Under the pieces are notes generated by a model that saw only the letters and a program-made list of their open reading frames with translations, was not told the origin of the DNA and made no database searches. A stretch of 64,000 nt of DNA, from positions 172,626 through 236,625 of the forward strand of contig QAOA01003782.1 of assembly GCA_003255065.1 (NCBI GenBank), read 5' to 3'. The position numbers were made by a program, and so were the translations under genes. Every line of letters begins with the position of its first letter. The first letter of the stretch is position 1. This DNA is from Cercis canadensis (lineage: Eukaryota; Streptophyta; Magnoliopsida; Fabales; Fabaceae). Positions 26,498 to 39,371 of the stretch are shown one piece after another.

Positions 26498-26907
26498 ATA
26501 TTTTTCTTTCGTTTCACTGTATTTGAGAAGGAACTGTTTACTGTGGGACATTGTTTCTGGCCCGGGACCCTGTTTCGGTTCGTCCCTGTATCTGACTCGG
26601 ATATTTTTCTTGGGTTTCACTGTATTTGAGAAGGAACTGTTTGCTGTGGGACATTGTATCTGGCCCGTGACTCTATTCCGGTTCGTCCCTGTATCTGACT
26701 CGGATTTTTTTCTTGGGTTTCACTATATTTGGGAAGGGACTGATTTGTGGTGGGTCATTTTATTTGTCCCGGGACCATGTTTCGGTTCGTCCCTGTATCT
26801 GACTTAGATATTTTTCTTGGGTTTTACTGTATTTGGGAAGGAACTGTTTTCTAGTAGGTCATTGTTTCTGGCCCGGGAAACTATGTCGGTTCGTCCCTGT
26901 ATCTAAC
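26498..26907. repeat. Four-monomer duplicated block, copy 2 (offset 932)
   Basis: Partner of 25,566-25,975, sharing the ATTCCGG variant and the GGGACTGATTTGTGG variant in the same order. Confidence 0.85.
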
Positions 26908-28009
26908 TCGGATATTTTTCTTGGGTTTCACAGTATTTGAGAAGGAAATGTTTGCAGTGGGACATTGTATCTGGGCCGGGACCTTGTTTCGGTTCGTCAC
27001 TGTATCTGAGTCGGATTTTTTTCTTGGGTTTGACTATATTTGGGAAGGGATTATTTTCTGGTGGGTCATTGTATTTGTCCTGGGACCATGTTTCGGTTCG
27101 TCCCTGTATATGACTCAGATATTTTTCTTGGGTTTCACTTTATTTTGGAGGGGACTGCTTTTTGGTAGGTTATTGTTTCTGGCCCGTGACCCTGTTTCGG
27201 TTCGTCCCTGTATCTGACTCGGATATTTTTCTTGGGTTTCAATGTATTTGAGAAAGAACTGTTTGCTGTGGGACATTGTTTCTAGCCTGGGACACTGTTT
27301 CGTTTCGTCCCTGTATCTGACTCGGATATCTTTCTTGGGTTTAACTGTATTTGAGAAGGAACTGTTTGCTGTGGGACATTGTATCTGTCCTGGGACCCTA
27401 TTTGGGTTCGTCCCTGTATCTGACTCGTATTTTTTTCTTGGGTTTCACTATATTTGGGAAGGGATTGTTTTCTGGTGGGTCATTGTATTTGTCCCGGGAC
27501 CATGTTTCGGTTCGTCCCTGTATCTGACTCGGATTTTTTTCTTGGGTTTCACTATATTTGGGGAGGGATTATTTTCTGGTGGGCCATTGTATTTATCCCG
27601 GGACCATGTTTCGGTTCGTCCCTATATCTGACTTAGATATTTTTCTTGGGTTTCACTGTATTTGGGAAGGGACTGTTTTCTGGTAGGTCATTGTTTCTGG
27701 CCCGGGACCCTGTGTCGGTTCGTCCCTGTATCTAACTCAGATATTTTTGTTGGGTTTCACTGTATTTTAGAAAGAACTGTTTGCTCTGGGACATTGTTTC
27801 TGGCCCGGGACCCTAATTCGTTTCGTCCCTGTATCTGACTCGGATTTTTTTCTTGGGTTTCACTATATGTGGGAAGGGATTGATTTCTGGTGGGTCATTA
27901 TTTTTGTCCCGGGACCATGTTTTGGTTCGTCCCTGTATCTGACTCAGATATTTTTCTTGGGTTTCACTGTATTTGGGGGGGGACTGTTTTCTAGTAGGTC
28001 ATTGTTTCT

Positions 28010-31000
28010 GGCCCGGGACCTAGTTTCGGTTCGTCGCTGTACTTAACTCGGATATTTTTCTTGGGTTTCACTGTATTTGAGAAGGAACTGTTTTCTGTGG
28101 GACATTGTATCTGGCCCGGGACCCTGTTTCAGTTCGTCCCTGTATCTGTCTCGGATTTTTTTCTTGGGTTTCACTATATTTGGGAAGGGATTTTTTTTCT
28201 GGTGGGTCATTGTAATTGTCCTGGGACCATGTTTCGGTTCGTCCCTGTATCTGACTCTGAAATTTTTCTTGGGTTTGACTGTATTTGGGAAGGGACTATT
28301 TTCTGGTAGGTCATTGTTTCTGGCCCGGGACCCTGTTTCGGTTCGTCCCTGTATCTAACTCAGATATTTTTGTTGGATTTCACTGTATTTGAGAAAGAAC
28401 TGTTTGCTGTGGGACATTGTTTCTGGCCCGATACACTGTTTCGTTTCGTCCCTTTATCTTACTCGGATATCTTTCTTGGGTTTCACTATATTTGGGAAGG
28501 GATTGATTTCTAGTGGGTCATTGTTTTTGTCCGGGGACCTTGTTTCGGTTCGTCCTTGTATCTGAGTCGGATTTTTTTCTTGGGTTTCACTGTATTTGGG
28601 AAGGGATTGATTTCTGGTGGGTCATTTTTTTTTGTCCGGGGACCTTGTTTCGGTTCGTCCTTGTATCTGACTCAGATATTTTTCTTGGGTTTCACTATAT
28701 TTGGGAAAGGACTGTTTTCTAGTAGGTCATTTTTTCTTGCCCGAGACCCTATTTCGATTCGTCCCTGTATCTAACTCGGATATTTTTCTAGGGTTTCACT
28801 GTATTTGAGAAAGAACTGTTTGCTGTGGGACATTGTTTCTGGTTCGGGACACTGTTTCGTTTCGTTCCTGTCTCTGACACAGATATCTTACTTGGTTTTA
28901 ACTGTATTTGATAAGGAACTGTTTGCTGTGGGACATTGTATCTGGCCCGGGACCATATTTCGGTTCGTCCCTGTATCTGGCTCAGATTTTTTTCTTGGGT
29001 TTCACTGTATTTGGGAAGGGACTGTTTTCTAGTAGGTCATTTTTTCTGGCTCGGTACCCTATTTCGGTTCGTCCCTGTATCTAACCCGGATTTTTTTTTG
29101 GGTTTCACAGTATTTGAGAAAGAAATGTTTGCTATGAGACATTGTATCTGGACCGGGACCTTGTTTCAGTTCGTCACTGTATCTGACTTGGATTTTTTTC
29201 TTGTGTTTGACTATATTTGGGAAGGGATTATTTTCTGGTGGGTCATTGTATTTGTCCTGGGACCATGTTTTGGTACGTCCCTGTATCTGACTCAGATATT
29301 TTTCTTGGGTTTCACTGTATTTGGGAGGGGACTGTTTTCAGGTAGGTCATTGTTTCTAGCCCGGGACCCTGTTTCGGTTAGTCCCTGTATCTGACTCGGA
29401 TATTTTTCTTGGGTTTCACTGTATTTGAGAAGGAACTGTTTGCTTTGGGACATTGTATCTGGCCCGGGACCCTATATCGGTTCGTCCCCGTATCTGTCTC
29501 GGATTTTTTTTCTTGGGTTTCACTATATTTGGGAAGGGATTTTTTTCTGGTGGGTCATTGTAATTGTCCTCGGACCATGTTTCGGTTCGTCCCTGTATCT
29601 GACTCAGAAATTTTTCTTGGGTTTGACTGTATTTGGGAAGGGACTATTTTCTGGTAGGTCACTGTTTCTGGACCGGGACCCTGTTTCGGTTCGTCCCTGT
29701 ATCTAACTCAGATATTTTTGTTGGATTTCACTGTATTTGAGAAAGAACTGTTTGCTGTGGGACATTGTTTCTGGCCCGGTACACTGTTTCGTTTTGTCCC
29801 TTTATCTTACTCGGATATCTTTCTTGGGTTTCACTATATTTGGGAAGGGATTGATTTCTGGTGGGTCATTGTTTTTGTCCGGGGACCATGTTTCGGTTCG
29901 TCCTTGTATCTGAGTCGGATTTTTTTTCTTGGGTTTCACTGTATTTCAGAAGGGATTGATTTCTAGTGGGTCATTGTTTTTGTCCGGGGACCATGTTTCG
30001 GTTCGTCCTTGTATCTGACTCAGATATTTTTCTTGGGTTTCACTGTATTTGGGAATGGACTGTTTTCTAGTAGGTCATTTTTTCTTGCCCGAGACCCTAT
30101 TTCGATTCGTCCCTGTATCTAACTCGGATATTTTTCTAGGGTTTCACTGTATTTGGAAAGAACTGTTTGCTGTGGGACATTGTTTCTGGTTCGGTACACT
30201 GTTTCGTTTCGTTCCTGTCTCTGACTCGGATATGTTTCTTGGTTTTAACTGTATTTGATAAGGAACTGTTTGCTGTGGGACATTGTATCTGGCCCGGGAC
30301 CATATTTCGGTTCGTCTCTGTTTCTGAGTCGGATTTTTTTCTTGGGTTTCACTATATTTGGGAAGGGATTGATTTCTGGTGGGTCATTGTATTTGTCCTG
30401 GGACCATGTTTCGGTTCGTCCCTGTATCTGACTCAGATATTTTTCTTGGGTTTCACTGTATTTGGGAAGGGACTATTTTCTAGTAGGTCATTTTTTCTGG
30501 CCCGGTACCCTATTTCGGTTCGTCCCTGTATTTAACCCGGATACTTTTTTTGGCTTTCACAGTATTTGAGAAAGAAATGTTTGCTGTGGGACATTGTATC
30601 TGGACCGGGACCTTGTTTCGGTTCGTCACTGTATCTGACTTGGATTTTTTTCTTGAGTTTGACTATATTTGGGAAGGGATTATTTTCTGGTGGGTCATTG
30701 TATTTGTCCTGGGACCATGTTTCGGTACGTCCCTGTATCTGACTCAGATATTTTTCTTGGGTTTCACTGTATTTTGGAGGGGACTGTTTTCTGGTATGTC
30801 ATTGTTTCTAGCTCGGGACCCTGTTTCGGTTAGTCCCTGTATCTGACTCGGATATTTTTCTTGGGTTTCATTGTATTTGAGAAGGAACTGTTTGCTTTGG
30901 GACATTGTATCTGGCCCGGGACCCTATTTCGGTTCGTCCCTGTATCTGTCTCGGATTTTTTTCTTGGGTTTCACTATATTTGGGAAGGGATTGATTTCTG

Positions 31001-31157
31001 GTGGGTCATTGTATTTGTCCCGGGACCATGTGTCGGTTCGTCCTTGTATCTGACTCAGATATTTTTCTTGGGTTTCACTGTATTTGGGAAGGGACTGTTT
31101 TCTGGTAGGTCATTATTTCTGGCCCTGGACCCTGTTTCGGTTCGTCCCTGTATCTAA
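28010..31157. repeat. About 1.35-1.45 kb higher-order repeat, two copies plus a partial
   Basis: Matching points 28,061 and 29,409 differ by 1,348 bp (13 monomers minus 4), and 28,814 and 30,161 differ by 1,347. Further right, 29,098 and 30,550, and 29,409 and 30,861, differ by 1,452, one monomer more. Shared rarities include TGGATCTGTTTTTGTCC-like monomers with GTCCGGGGACC, the GGTTCGG(G/T)ACACTG monomer, and a run of eight or more T near 28,190 and 29,540. The one-monomer change in spacing shows expansion within the unit after duplication. Confidence 0.78.
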
Positions 31158-33230
31158 CTCAGATATTTTTCTTGGGTTTCACTGTATTTGAGAAAGAACT
31201 GTTTTGTGTGGGACATTGTTTCTGGCCCGGGAAACTGTTTCGTTTCGTCCCAGTATCTAACTCGGATATTTTTCTTGGGTTTTAACTGTATTTGAGAAGG
31301 AATTGTTTGCTTTGGGACATTGTATCTCGCCCGGGACCCTGTTTCGGTTCGTCCCTGTATCTGACTCGAATTTTTTTCTTGGGTTTCACTATATTTGGGA
31401 AAGGATTGATTTTTGGTGGGTCATTGTATTTGTCCCGGGACCATGTTTCGGTTCGTCCCTGTATCTGACTTAGATATTTTTCTTGGGTTTTACTGTATTT
31501 GGGAAGGGATTGTTTTCTTGTAGGTCATTGTTTCTGGCCCGGGCCCCTATTTCGGTTCGTCCCTGTATCTAACCTGGATATTTTTCTTGGGTTTGACAGT
31601 ATTTGAGAAAGAAATGTTTGCTGTGGGACATTGTATCTGGCCCGGGACCTTGTTTTGGTTCGTCACTGTATCTGACTCGGATTTTTTGCTTGGGTTTCAC
31701 TATATTTGGGAAGGGACTGTTTTCTAGTAGGTCATTGTTTCTGGCCCGAGACCCTATTTCGGTTCGTCCCTGTATCTAACCCGGATATTTTTCTTGGGTT
31801 TCACAGTATTTGAGAAAGAAATGTTTGCTGTGGGACACTGTATCTGGCCCGGGACCTTGTTTCGGTTCGTCACTGTATCTGAGTCGGATTTTTTTCTTGG
31901 GTTTGACTATATTTGGGAAGGGATTATTTTTTGGTAGGTCATTGTATTTGTCCCGGGACCATGTTTCGGTACGTCCCTGTCTTTGACTCAGATATTTTTC
32001 TTGGGTTTCACTGTATTTGAAAAAGGACTGTTTTCTGTTAGGTCATTGTTTCTGGCCGGGGACCCTGTTTCGGTTCGTCCCTGTATTTGACTCGGATATT
32101 TTTCTTGGGTTTCACTATATTTGGGAAGGGATTGATTTCTGGTGGGTCATTGTATTTGTCCCGGGACCATGTGTCGGTTCGTCCTTGTATCTGACTCAGA
32201 TATTTTTCTTGGGTTTCACTGTATTTGGGAAGGGACTATTTTCTGGTAGGTCATTATTTCTGGCCCGGGGCCCTGTTTCGGTTCGTCCTTGTATCTAACT
32301 CAGATATTTTTCTTGGGTTTCACTGTATTTGAGAAAGTACTGTTTGGTGTGGGACATTGTTTCTGGCCCGGGAAACTGTTTCGTTTCGTCCCAGTATCTA
32401 ACTCGGATATTTTTCTTGGGTTTTAACTGTATTTGAGAACGATTTGTTTACTTTGGGACATTGTATCTGGCCCGGGACCCTGTTTCGGTTCGTCCCTGTA
32501 TCTGACTCGGATTTTTTTCTTAGGTTTCACTATATTTGGGAAAGGATTGATTTGTGGTGGGTCATTGTATTTGTCCCGGGACCATGTTTCGGTTCGTCCC
32601 TGTATCTGACTCAGATATTTTTCTTGGGTTTTACTGTATTTGGGAAGGGATTGTTTTCTTGTAGGTCATTGTATCTGGCCCGGGACCCTGTTTCGGTTCG
32701 TCTCTGTATCTGACTCGGATTTTTTTCTTGGGTTTCACTATATTTGGGAAAGGATTGATTTGTGGTGGGTCATTGTATTTGTCCCGGGACCATGTTTCGG
32801 TTTGTCCCTGTATCTGACTCGGATTTTTTGCTTGGGTTTCACTATATTTGGGAAGGGACTATTTTCTAGTAGGTCATTGTTTCTGGCCTGAGACCCTATT
32901 TCGGTTCGTCCCTGGATCTAACCCGGATATTTTTCTTGGGTTTCACAGTATTTGAGAAAGAAATGTTTGCTGTGGGACATTGTATCTGGCCCGGGACCTT
33001 GTTTCGGTTCGTCACTGTATCTGAGTCGGATTTTTTTCTTGGGTTTGACTATAATTGGGAAGGGATTATTTTTTGGTGGGTCATTGTATTTGTCCCGGGA
33101 CCATGTTTAGGTACGTCCCTGTCTCTGACTCAGATATTTTTCTTGGGTTTCACTGTATTTGAAAAGGGACTGTTTTTTGGTAGGTCATTGTTTCTGGCTG
33201 GGGACCCTGTTTCGGTTCGTCCCTATATCT
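30950..33230. repeat. 1,141-bp higher-order repeat, two tandem copies
   Basis: The variant CCATGTGTCGG lies at about 31,027 and 32,168. The GATTTTTTGCTTGGG variant starts at about 31,681 and 32,823. Offsets are 1,141-1,142, eleven monomers minus two or three bases. The right-hand copy is also the start of the long block duplicated at 10,904 bp distance. Confidence 0.78.
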
Positions 33231-35990
33231 GACTCGGATATTTTTCTTGGGTTTCACTGTATTTGAGAAGAAACTGTTTGCTGTGGTACATTGTATCTGG
33301 CCCGGGACCCTGTTTCGGTTCGTCCCTGTATCTGACTCGGATTTTTTTCTTGGGTTTCACTTTATTGGGGAAGGTATTATTTTCTGGTGGGTCATTGTAT
33401 TTGTCCCGGGACTATGTTTCGGTTCGTCCCTGTATCTGACTCAAATATTTTTCTTGGGTTTCACTGTTTTTGGGAAGGGACTATTTTCTGGTAGGTCATT
33501 GTTTCTGGCCCGGAACCCTGTTTCGGTTTTTCCCTTTATCTAACTCATATATTTTTGTTGGGTTTCAATGTATTTGAGAAAGAACAGTTTGCTGTGGAAC
33601 ATTGTTTCTGGCCTGGGAGACTGTTTCGTTTCGTTCTTGTATCTGACTCGAATATCTTTCGTGGGTTTAACTGTATTTGAGAAGGAACTGTTTGCTGTGG
33701 GACATTATATCTGGCCCGAGACCCTATTTCGATTCGTCCCTGTATCTGACTCGGATTTTTTTCTTAGGTTTCACTATATTTGGGAAGGGATTGATTTCTG
33801 GTGGGTCATTGTACTTGTCCCAGGACCATGTTTCGGTTCGTCCCTGTATCTATCTCGGATATTTTTCTTGGGTGTCACTGTATTTGGGAGGGGACTGTGT
33901 TCTGGTAGGTCATTGTTTCTGGCCCGGAACCCTGTTTCGGTTCGGCCCTGTATCTAACTCAGATATTTCTGTTTGGTTTCACTGTATTTGAGAAAGAACT
34001 GTTTGCTGTGGGACATTGTTACTGGCCCGGGACACTATTTCGTTTCGTCCCTATATCTGATTCGGATATCTTTCTTGGGTTTAACTGTATTTGAGAAGGA
34101 ACTATTTGCTGTGGGACATTGTATCTGGCCTGGGACCCTATTTCGTTTCGTCCCTGTATCTGACTTGGATTTTTTTCTTGGGTTTCACTATATTTGGGAA
34201 GGGATTGTTTTCTGGTGGGTCATTGTATTTGTCCCGGGACCATGTTTCGGTTCGTCCCTGTATCTGACTAAGATATTTTTCTTGGGTTTCACTGTATTTG
34301 GGAGGGGATTGTTTTCTGGTAGGTTATTTTTCTGGCCCGGGACCCTGTTTCGGTTCGTCCCTGTATCTAACTCTTATATTTTTCTTTGGTTTCATTGTAT
34401 TTGGGAGGGGACTGTTTTCTGGTAGGTCATTGTTTCTGGCCCGGGTCCCTGTTTCGGTTCGTCCTTGTATCTAACTCGGATATTTTTCTTGGGTTTCACT
34501 GTATTTGAGAAGGAACTGTTTGCTGTGGGACATTGTATCTGGCCCAGGACCTTTTTTCGGTTCGTCCTTGTATATGACTCGGATTTCTTTCTTGGGTTTC
34601 ACTATATTTGGGAAGGGATTGATTTCTGGTGGGTCATTGTAATTGTCCAGGAACCATGTTTCTGTTCGTCCCTGTATCTCACTCAGATATTTTTCTTCGG
34701 TTTCTCTATATTTGGGAAGGCACTGTTTTCTAGTAGGTCATTGTTTCTGGCCTGGGACCCTATTTCGGTTCGTCCCTGTATCTAACTCGGATATTTTTCT
34801 TGGGTTTCACAGTATATGAGAAGGAAATGTTTGCTGTGGGACATTGTATCTGGCCCGGGACCTTCTTTCGGTTCGTCACTGTATCTGAGTCGGATTTTTT
34901 TCTTGGGTTTGACTATATTTGGGAAGGGATTATTTTCTGGTGGGTTATTGTATTTGTCCCGGGACCATGTTTCGGTACGTCCCTGTATCTGACTCAGATA
35001 TTTTTCTTGGGTTTCACTGTATTTGGGAGGGGACTGTTTTCTGGTAGGTCATTGTTTCTGGCCCGGCTCCCAATTTCGGTTCGTCCCTGTATCTGACTCG
35101 TATATTTTTCTTGGGGTTCACTGTATTTGAAAAGGAACTGTTTACTGTGGGACATTGTATCTGGCCCGGAACCTTGTTTCGGTTCGTCTCTGTATCTAAC
35201 TCGGATATTTTTCTTGGGTTACACTATATTTGCGAAGGGATTATTTTCTGGTGTATCATTGTATTTGTCCCGGGACCATGTTTCGGTTCGTCCCTGTATC
35301 TGAGTCAGATATTTTTCTTGGGTTTCACTGTATTTGGGAAGGGACTGTTTTCTGGTAGGTCATTGTTTCTGGCCCGGGACCCTGTTTCGGTTCGTCCCTG
35401 TATCTAACTCAGATATTTTTGTTGGGTTTCACTGTATTTGAGAAAGAACTGTTTGCTGTGGGACATTGTTTCTGGCCCGGGACACTGTTTCGTTTCGTCC
35501 CTGTATCTGACTCGGATATCTTTCTTGGGTTTAACTGTATTTGAGAAGGAACTGTTTGCTATAGGACATTGTATCTGGCCCGGGAACCTATTTCGGTTCG
35601 TCCCTGTATCTGACTCGGACTTTTTTCTTGGGCTTCACTATATTTGGGAAGGGATGGATTTCTGGTGGGTCATTGTATTTGTCCCAGGATCATGTTTCGG
35701 TTCGTCCCTATATCTGACTCAGATATTTTTCTTGGGTTTCACTGTATTTGGGAAGGGACTGTTTTTTAGTAGGTCATTGTTTCTGGTCCGAAACCCTATT
35801 TCGGTTCGTCCCTGTATCTAACCCGGATATTTTTCTTGGGTTTCACAGTATTTGAGAAAGAAATGTTTGCTGTGGGACATTGTATCTGGCCCGGGACCTT
35901 GTTTCGGTTCGTCACTGTATCTGAGTCGGATTTTTTTCTTGGGTTTGACTATATTTGGGAAGGGATTATTTTCTGGTGGGTCATTGTATT
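32700..35990. repeat. About 3.3-kb segmental duplication, copy 1 (offset 10,904)
   Basis: Some 32 monomers reappear in the same order at 43,604-46,994. Matched points 32,936 and 43,840, 33,247 and 44,151, 33,973 and 44,877, 34,465 and 45,369, 35,111 and 46,015, and 35,836 and 46,740 all give exactly 10,904, so there is no net indel over about 2.9 kb. Shared rare variants include GGTGTATCATTG, CAGGAACCATG and the GGTACATTGTATCTGG or GGTACATTCTATCTGG monomer. Confidence 0.92.
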
Positions 35991-36439
35991 TGTCCCGGGA
36001 CCATGTTTCGGTTCGTCCCTGTATCTGACTCGGATATTTTTCTTGGGTTTCATGTATTTGAGAAGGAACTGTTTGCTGTGGGACTTTGTATCTGGCCCGG
36101 GACCCTGTTTCGGTTCGTCCCTGTATCTGACTCGAATTTTTTTCATAGCTTTCACTATATTTGGGAAGGGATTATTTTCTAGTGGGTCATTGTATTTGTC
36201 CCGGGACCTTGATTCGGTTCGTCTCTATATCTGACATAGATATCTTTCTTGGGTTTCACTGTATTTGGGAAGGGACTGTTTTCTGGTAGGTCATTGTTTC
36301 TGGCCCGGGACCCTGTTTCGGTTCGTCCTGTATCTGACTCAGATATCTTTCTTGGGTTTCACTGTATTTGGGAAGGGACTATTTTCTGGTGGGTAATTGT
36401 ATTTGTCCCGGGACCATGTTTAGGTACGTCCCTGTATCT

Positions 36440-37890
36440 GACTCAGATATTTTTCTTTGGTTTCACTGTATTTGAGAAAGAACTGTTTGCTGTGGGACAT
36501 TGTTACTGGCACGGGATACTGTTTCGTTTCGTCCCTGTATCTGACTCGAATATCTTTCTTGGGTTTAACTGTATTTGAGAAGGAACTGTTTGCTGTGGGA
36601 CATTGTATCTGGCCTGGGACCCTATTTCGGTTCGTCCCTGTATCTGACTCGGCTTTTTTTCTTGGGTTTCACTATATTTGGGAAGGGATTGTTTTCTGGT
36701 GGGTCATTGTATTTGTCCCGGGACCATGTTTCGGTTCGTCCCTGTATCTGACTCAGATATTTTTCTTGGGTTTCACTGTATATGGGAGGGGACTGTTTTC
36801 TGGTAGGTTATTTTTCTGGCCCGGGACCCTGTTTTGGTTCGTCCCTGTATCTAACTCTGATATTTTTCTTGGGTTTCACTATATATTTGGAGGGGACTGT
36901 TTTCTGGTAGGACATTTTTCTGGCCCGGGACCCTGTTTCGGTTCGTCCCTGTATCTAACTCAGATAGTTTTGTTTGGTTTCACTGTATTTGAGAAAGAAC
37001 TGTTTGCTGTGGGACATTGTTACTGGCCCGGGACACTGTTTCGTTTCGTCCCTGTATCTGACTCGAATATCTTTATTGGATTTAACTGTATTTGAGAAGG
37101 AACTGTTTGCTGTGGGACATTGTATCTGGCCCGGGTCCTTGTTTCAGTTCGTCACTGTATCTGACTCGGATTTTTTTCTTGGGTTTGACTATATTTGGGA
37201 AGGGATTATTTTCTGGTGGGTCATTGTATTTCTCCTGGGACGATGTTTCGGTACGTCCCTGTATCTGACTCAGATATTTTTCTTGGGTTTCACTGTATTT
37301 GGGAGGGGACTGTTTTCTGGTAGGTCATTGTTTCTAGCCCGGGACCGTGTTTCGGTTCGTCACTTTATCTAATTCGGATATTTTTCTTGGGTTTCACTGT
37401 ATTTGGGAGGGGACTGTGTTCTGGTAGGTCATTGTTTCTGGCCCGGGACCCTGTTTCGGTTCGTCCCTGTATCTAACTCAGATATTTTTGTTTGGTTTCA
37501 CTGTATTTGAGAAAGAACTGTTTGCTGTGGGACATTGTTACTGGCCCGGGACACTGTTTCGGTTCGTCCCTGTATCTGACTCGAATATCTTTATTGGTTT
37601 TAACTGTATTTGAGAAGGAACTGTTTGCTGTGGGACATTGTATCTGGCCCGGGACCTTGTTTCAGTTCGACACTGTATCTGACTCGGATTTTTTTCTTGG
37701 GTTTGACTATATTTGGGAAGGGATTATTTTCTGGTGGGTCATTGTATTTGTCCCGGGACCATGTTTCGGTACGTCCCTGTATCTGACTCAGATATTTTTC
37801 TTGGGTTTCACTGTATTTGGGAGGGGACTGTTTTCTGGTAGGTCATTGTTTCTGGCCCAGGACCCTGTTTCGGTTCGTCACTGTATCTGA
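36440..37890. repeat. 518-bp five-monomer higher-order repeat
   Basis: The monomer pair TTTGGTTTCAC followed by GGGACATTGTTACTGG recurs at 36,457, 36,974 and 37,492, that is 517 and 518 bp apart, five monomers minus two or three. The second and third units match along most of their length; the first matches only at its start and has a different following trimer. Confidence 0.75.
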
Positions 37891-39371
37891 CTCGCATTTT
37901 TTTCTTGGGTTTGACTAATTTGGGAAGGGATTATTTTTTGGTGGGTCATTGTATTTGTCCCGGGACCATGTTTCGGTACGTCCCTGTATCTGACTCAGAT
38001 ATTTTTCTTGGGTTTCACTGTATTTGGGAGGGGACTGTTTTCTGGTAAGTCATTGTTTCTGGCCCAGGACCCTGTTTCGGTTTGTCACTGTATCTGACTC
38101 GCTCTTTTTTCTTGGGTTTGACTATATTTGGGAAGGGGTTATTTTCTGTTGAGTTATTGTATTTGCCCCGGGAGCATGTTTCGGTACGTCCCTATATCTG
38201 ACTCAGTTATTTTTCTTGGGTTTCACTGTATTTGGGAGGGGACTATTTTCTGGTAGGTCATTTTCTCTGGCCCGGGTCCCAATTTCGGTTCGTCCCTATA
38301 TCTGACTCGTATATTTTTCTTGGGGTTCACTGTATTTGAAAAGGAACTGTTTGCTGTGGGACATTGTTTATGGCCCGGGACCCTGTTTCGGTTCGTCTCT
38401 GTATCTAACTCGAATATCTTTCTTGGGTTTAACTGTATTTGAGAAGGAACTGTTTGCTGCGGGACATTGTATCTGGCCCGAGACCCTATTTCGGTTCGTC
38501 CCTGTATCTGACTCGGATTTCTTTCTTGGGTTTCACTATATTTGCGAAGGGATTGATTTCTGGTGGGTCATTGTATTTGTCCCGGGACATGTTTCGGTTC
38601 GCCCCTGTATCTGACTCAGATATTTTTCTTGGGTTTCACTGTATTTGGGAAGGGACTGTCTTCTGGTAGGTCATTGTTTCTGGCCCGGGACCGTGTTTCG
38701 GTTCGTCCCTGTATCTAACTCGGATATTTTTCTTGGGTTTCACTGTATTTGGGAGGGGACTGTGTTCTGGTAGGTCATTATTTCTGGCCCAGGACCCTAT
38801 TTCGGTTCGTCACTGTATCTGACTCGCATTTTTTTCTTGGGTTTGACTATATTTGGGAAGGGATTATTTTCTGGTGGGTTATTGTATTTGCCCCGGGACT
38901 ATGTTTCGATTCGTTCCTATATCTGACTCAGATATTTTTCTTCGGTTTCACTGTATTTGGGAGGGGACTATTTTCTGGTAGGTCATTTTCTCTGGCCCGG
39001 GTCCCAATTTCGGTTCGTCCCTGTATCTGACTCGTATATTTTTCTTGGGGTTCACTGTATTTGAAAAGGAACTGTTTGCTGTGGGACATTGTATCTGGCC
39101 CGGGATACTGTTTCGTTTCGTCTCTGTATCTGACTCGGATATTTTTCTTGGGTTTCACTATATTTGGGAAGGGATTATTTTCTGGTGGGTCATTGTATTT
39201 GTCCCGGGACCATGTTTCGGTTCGTCCCTATATCTGACTCAGATTTCTTTCTTGGGATTCACTGTATTTGGGAATGGACTGTTTTCTGGTAGGTAATTGT
39301 TTCTGCCCCGGGACCCTGTTTCGGTTCGTCCTTGTATCTAACTCAGATATTTCTGTTGGGTTTCACTGTAT

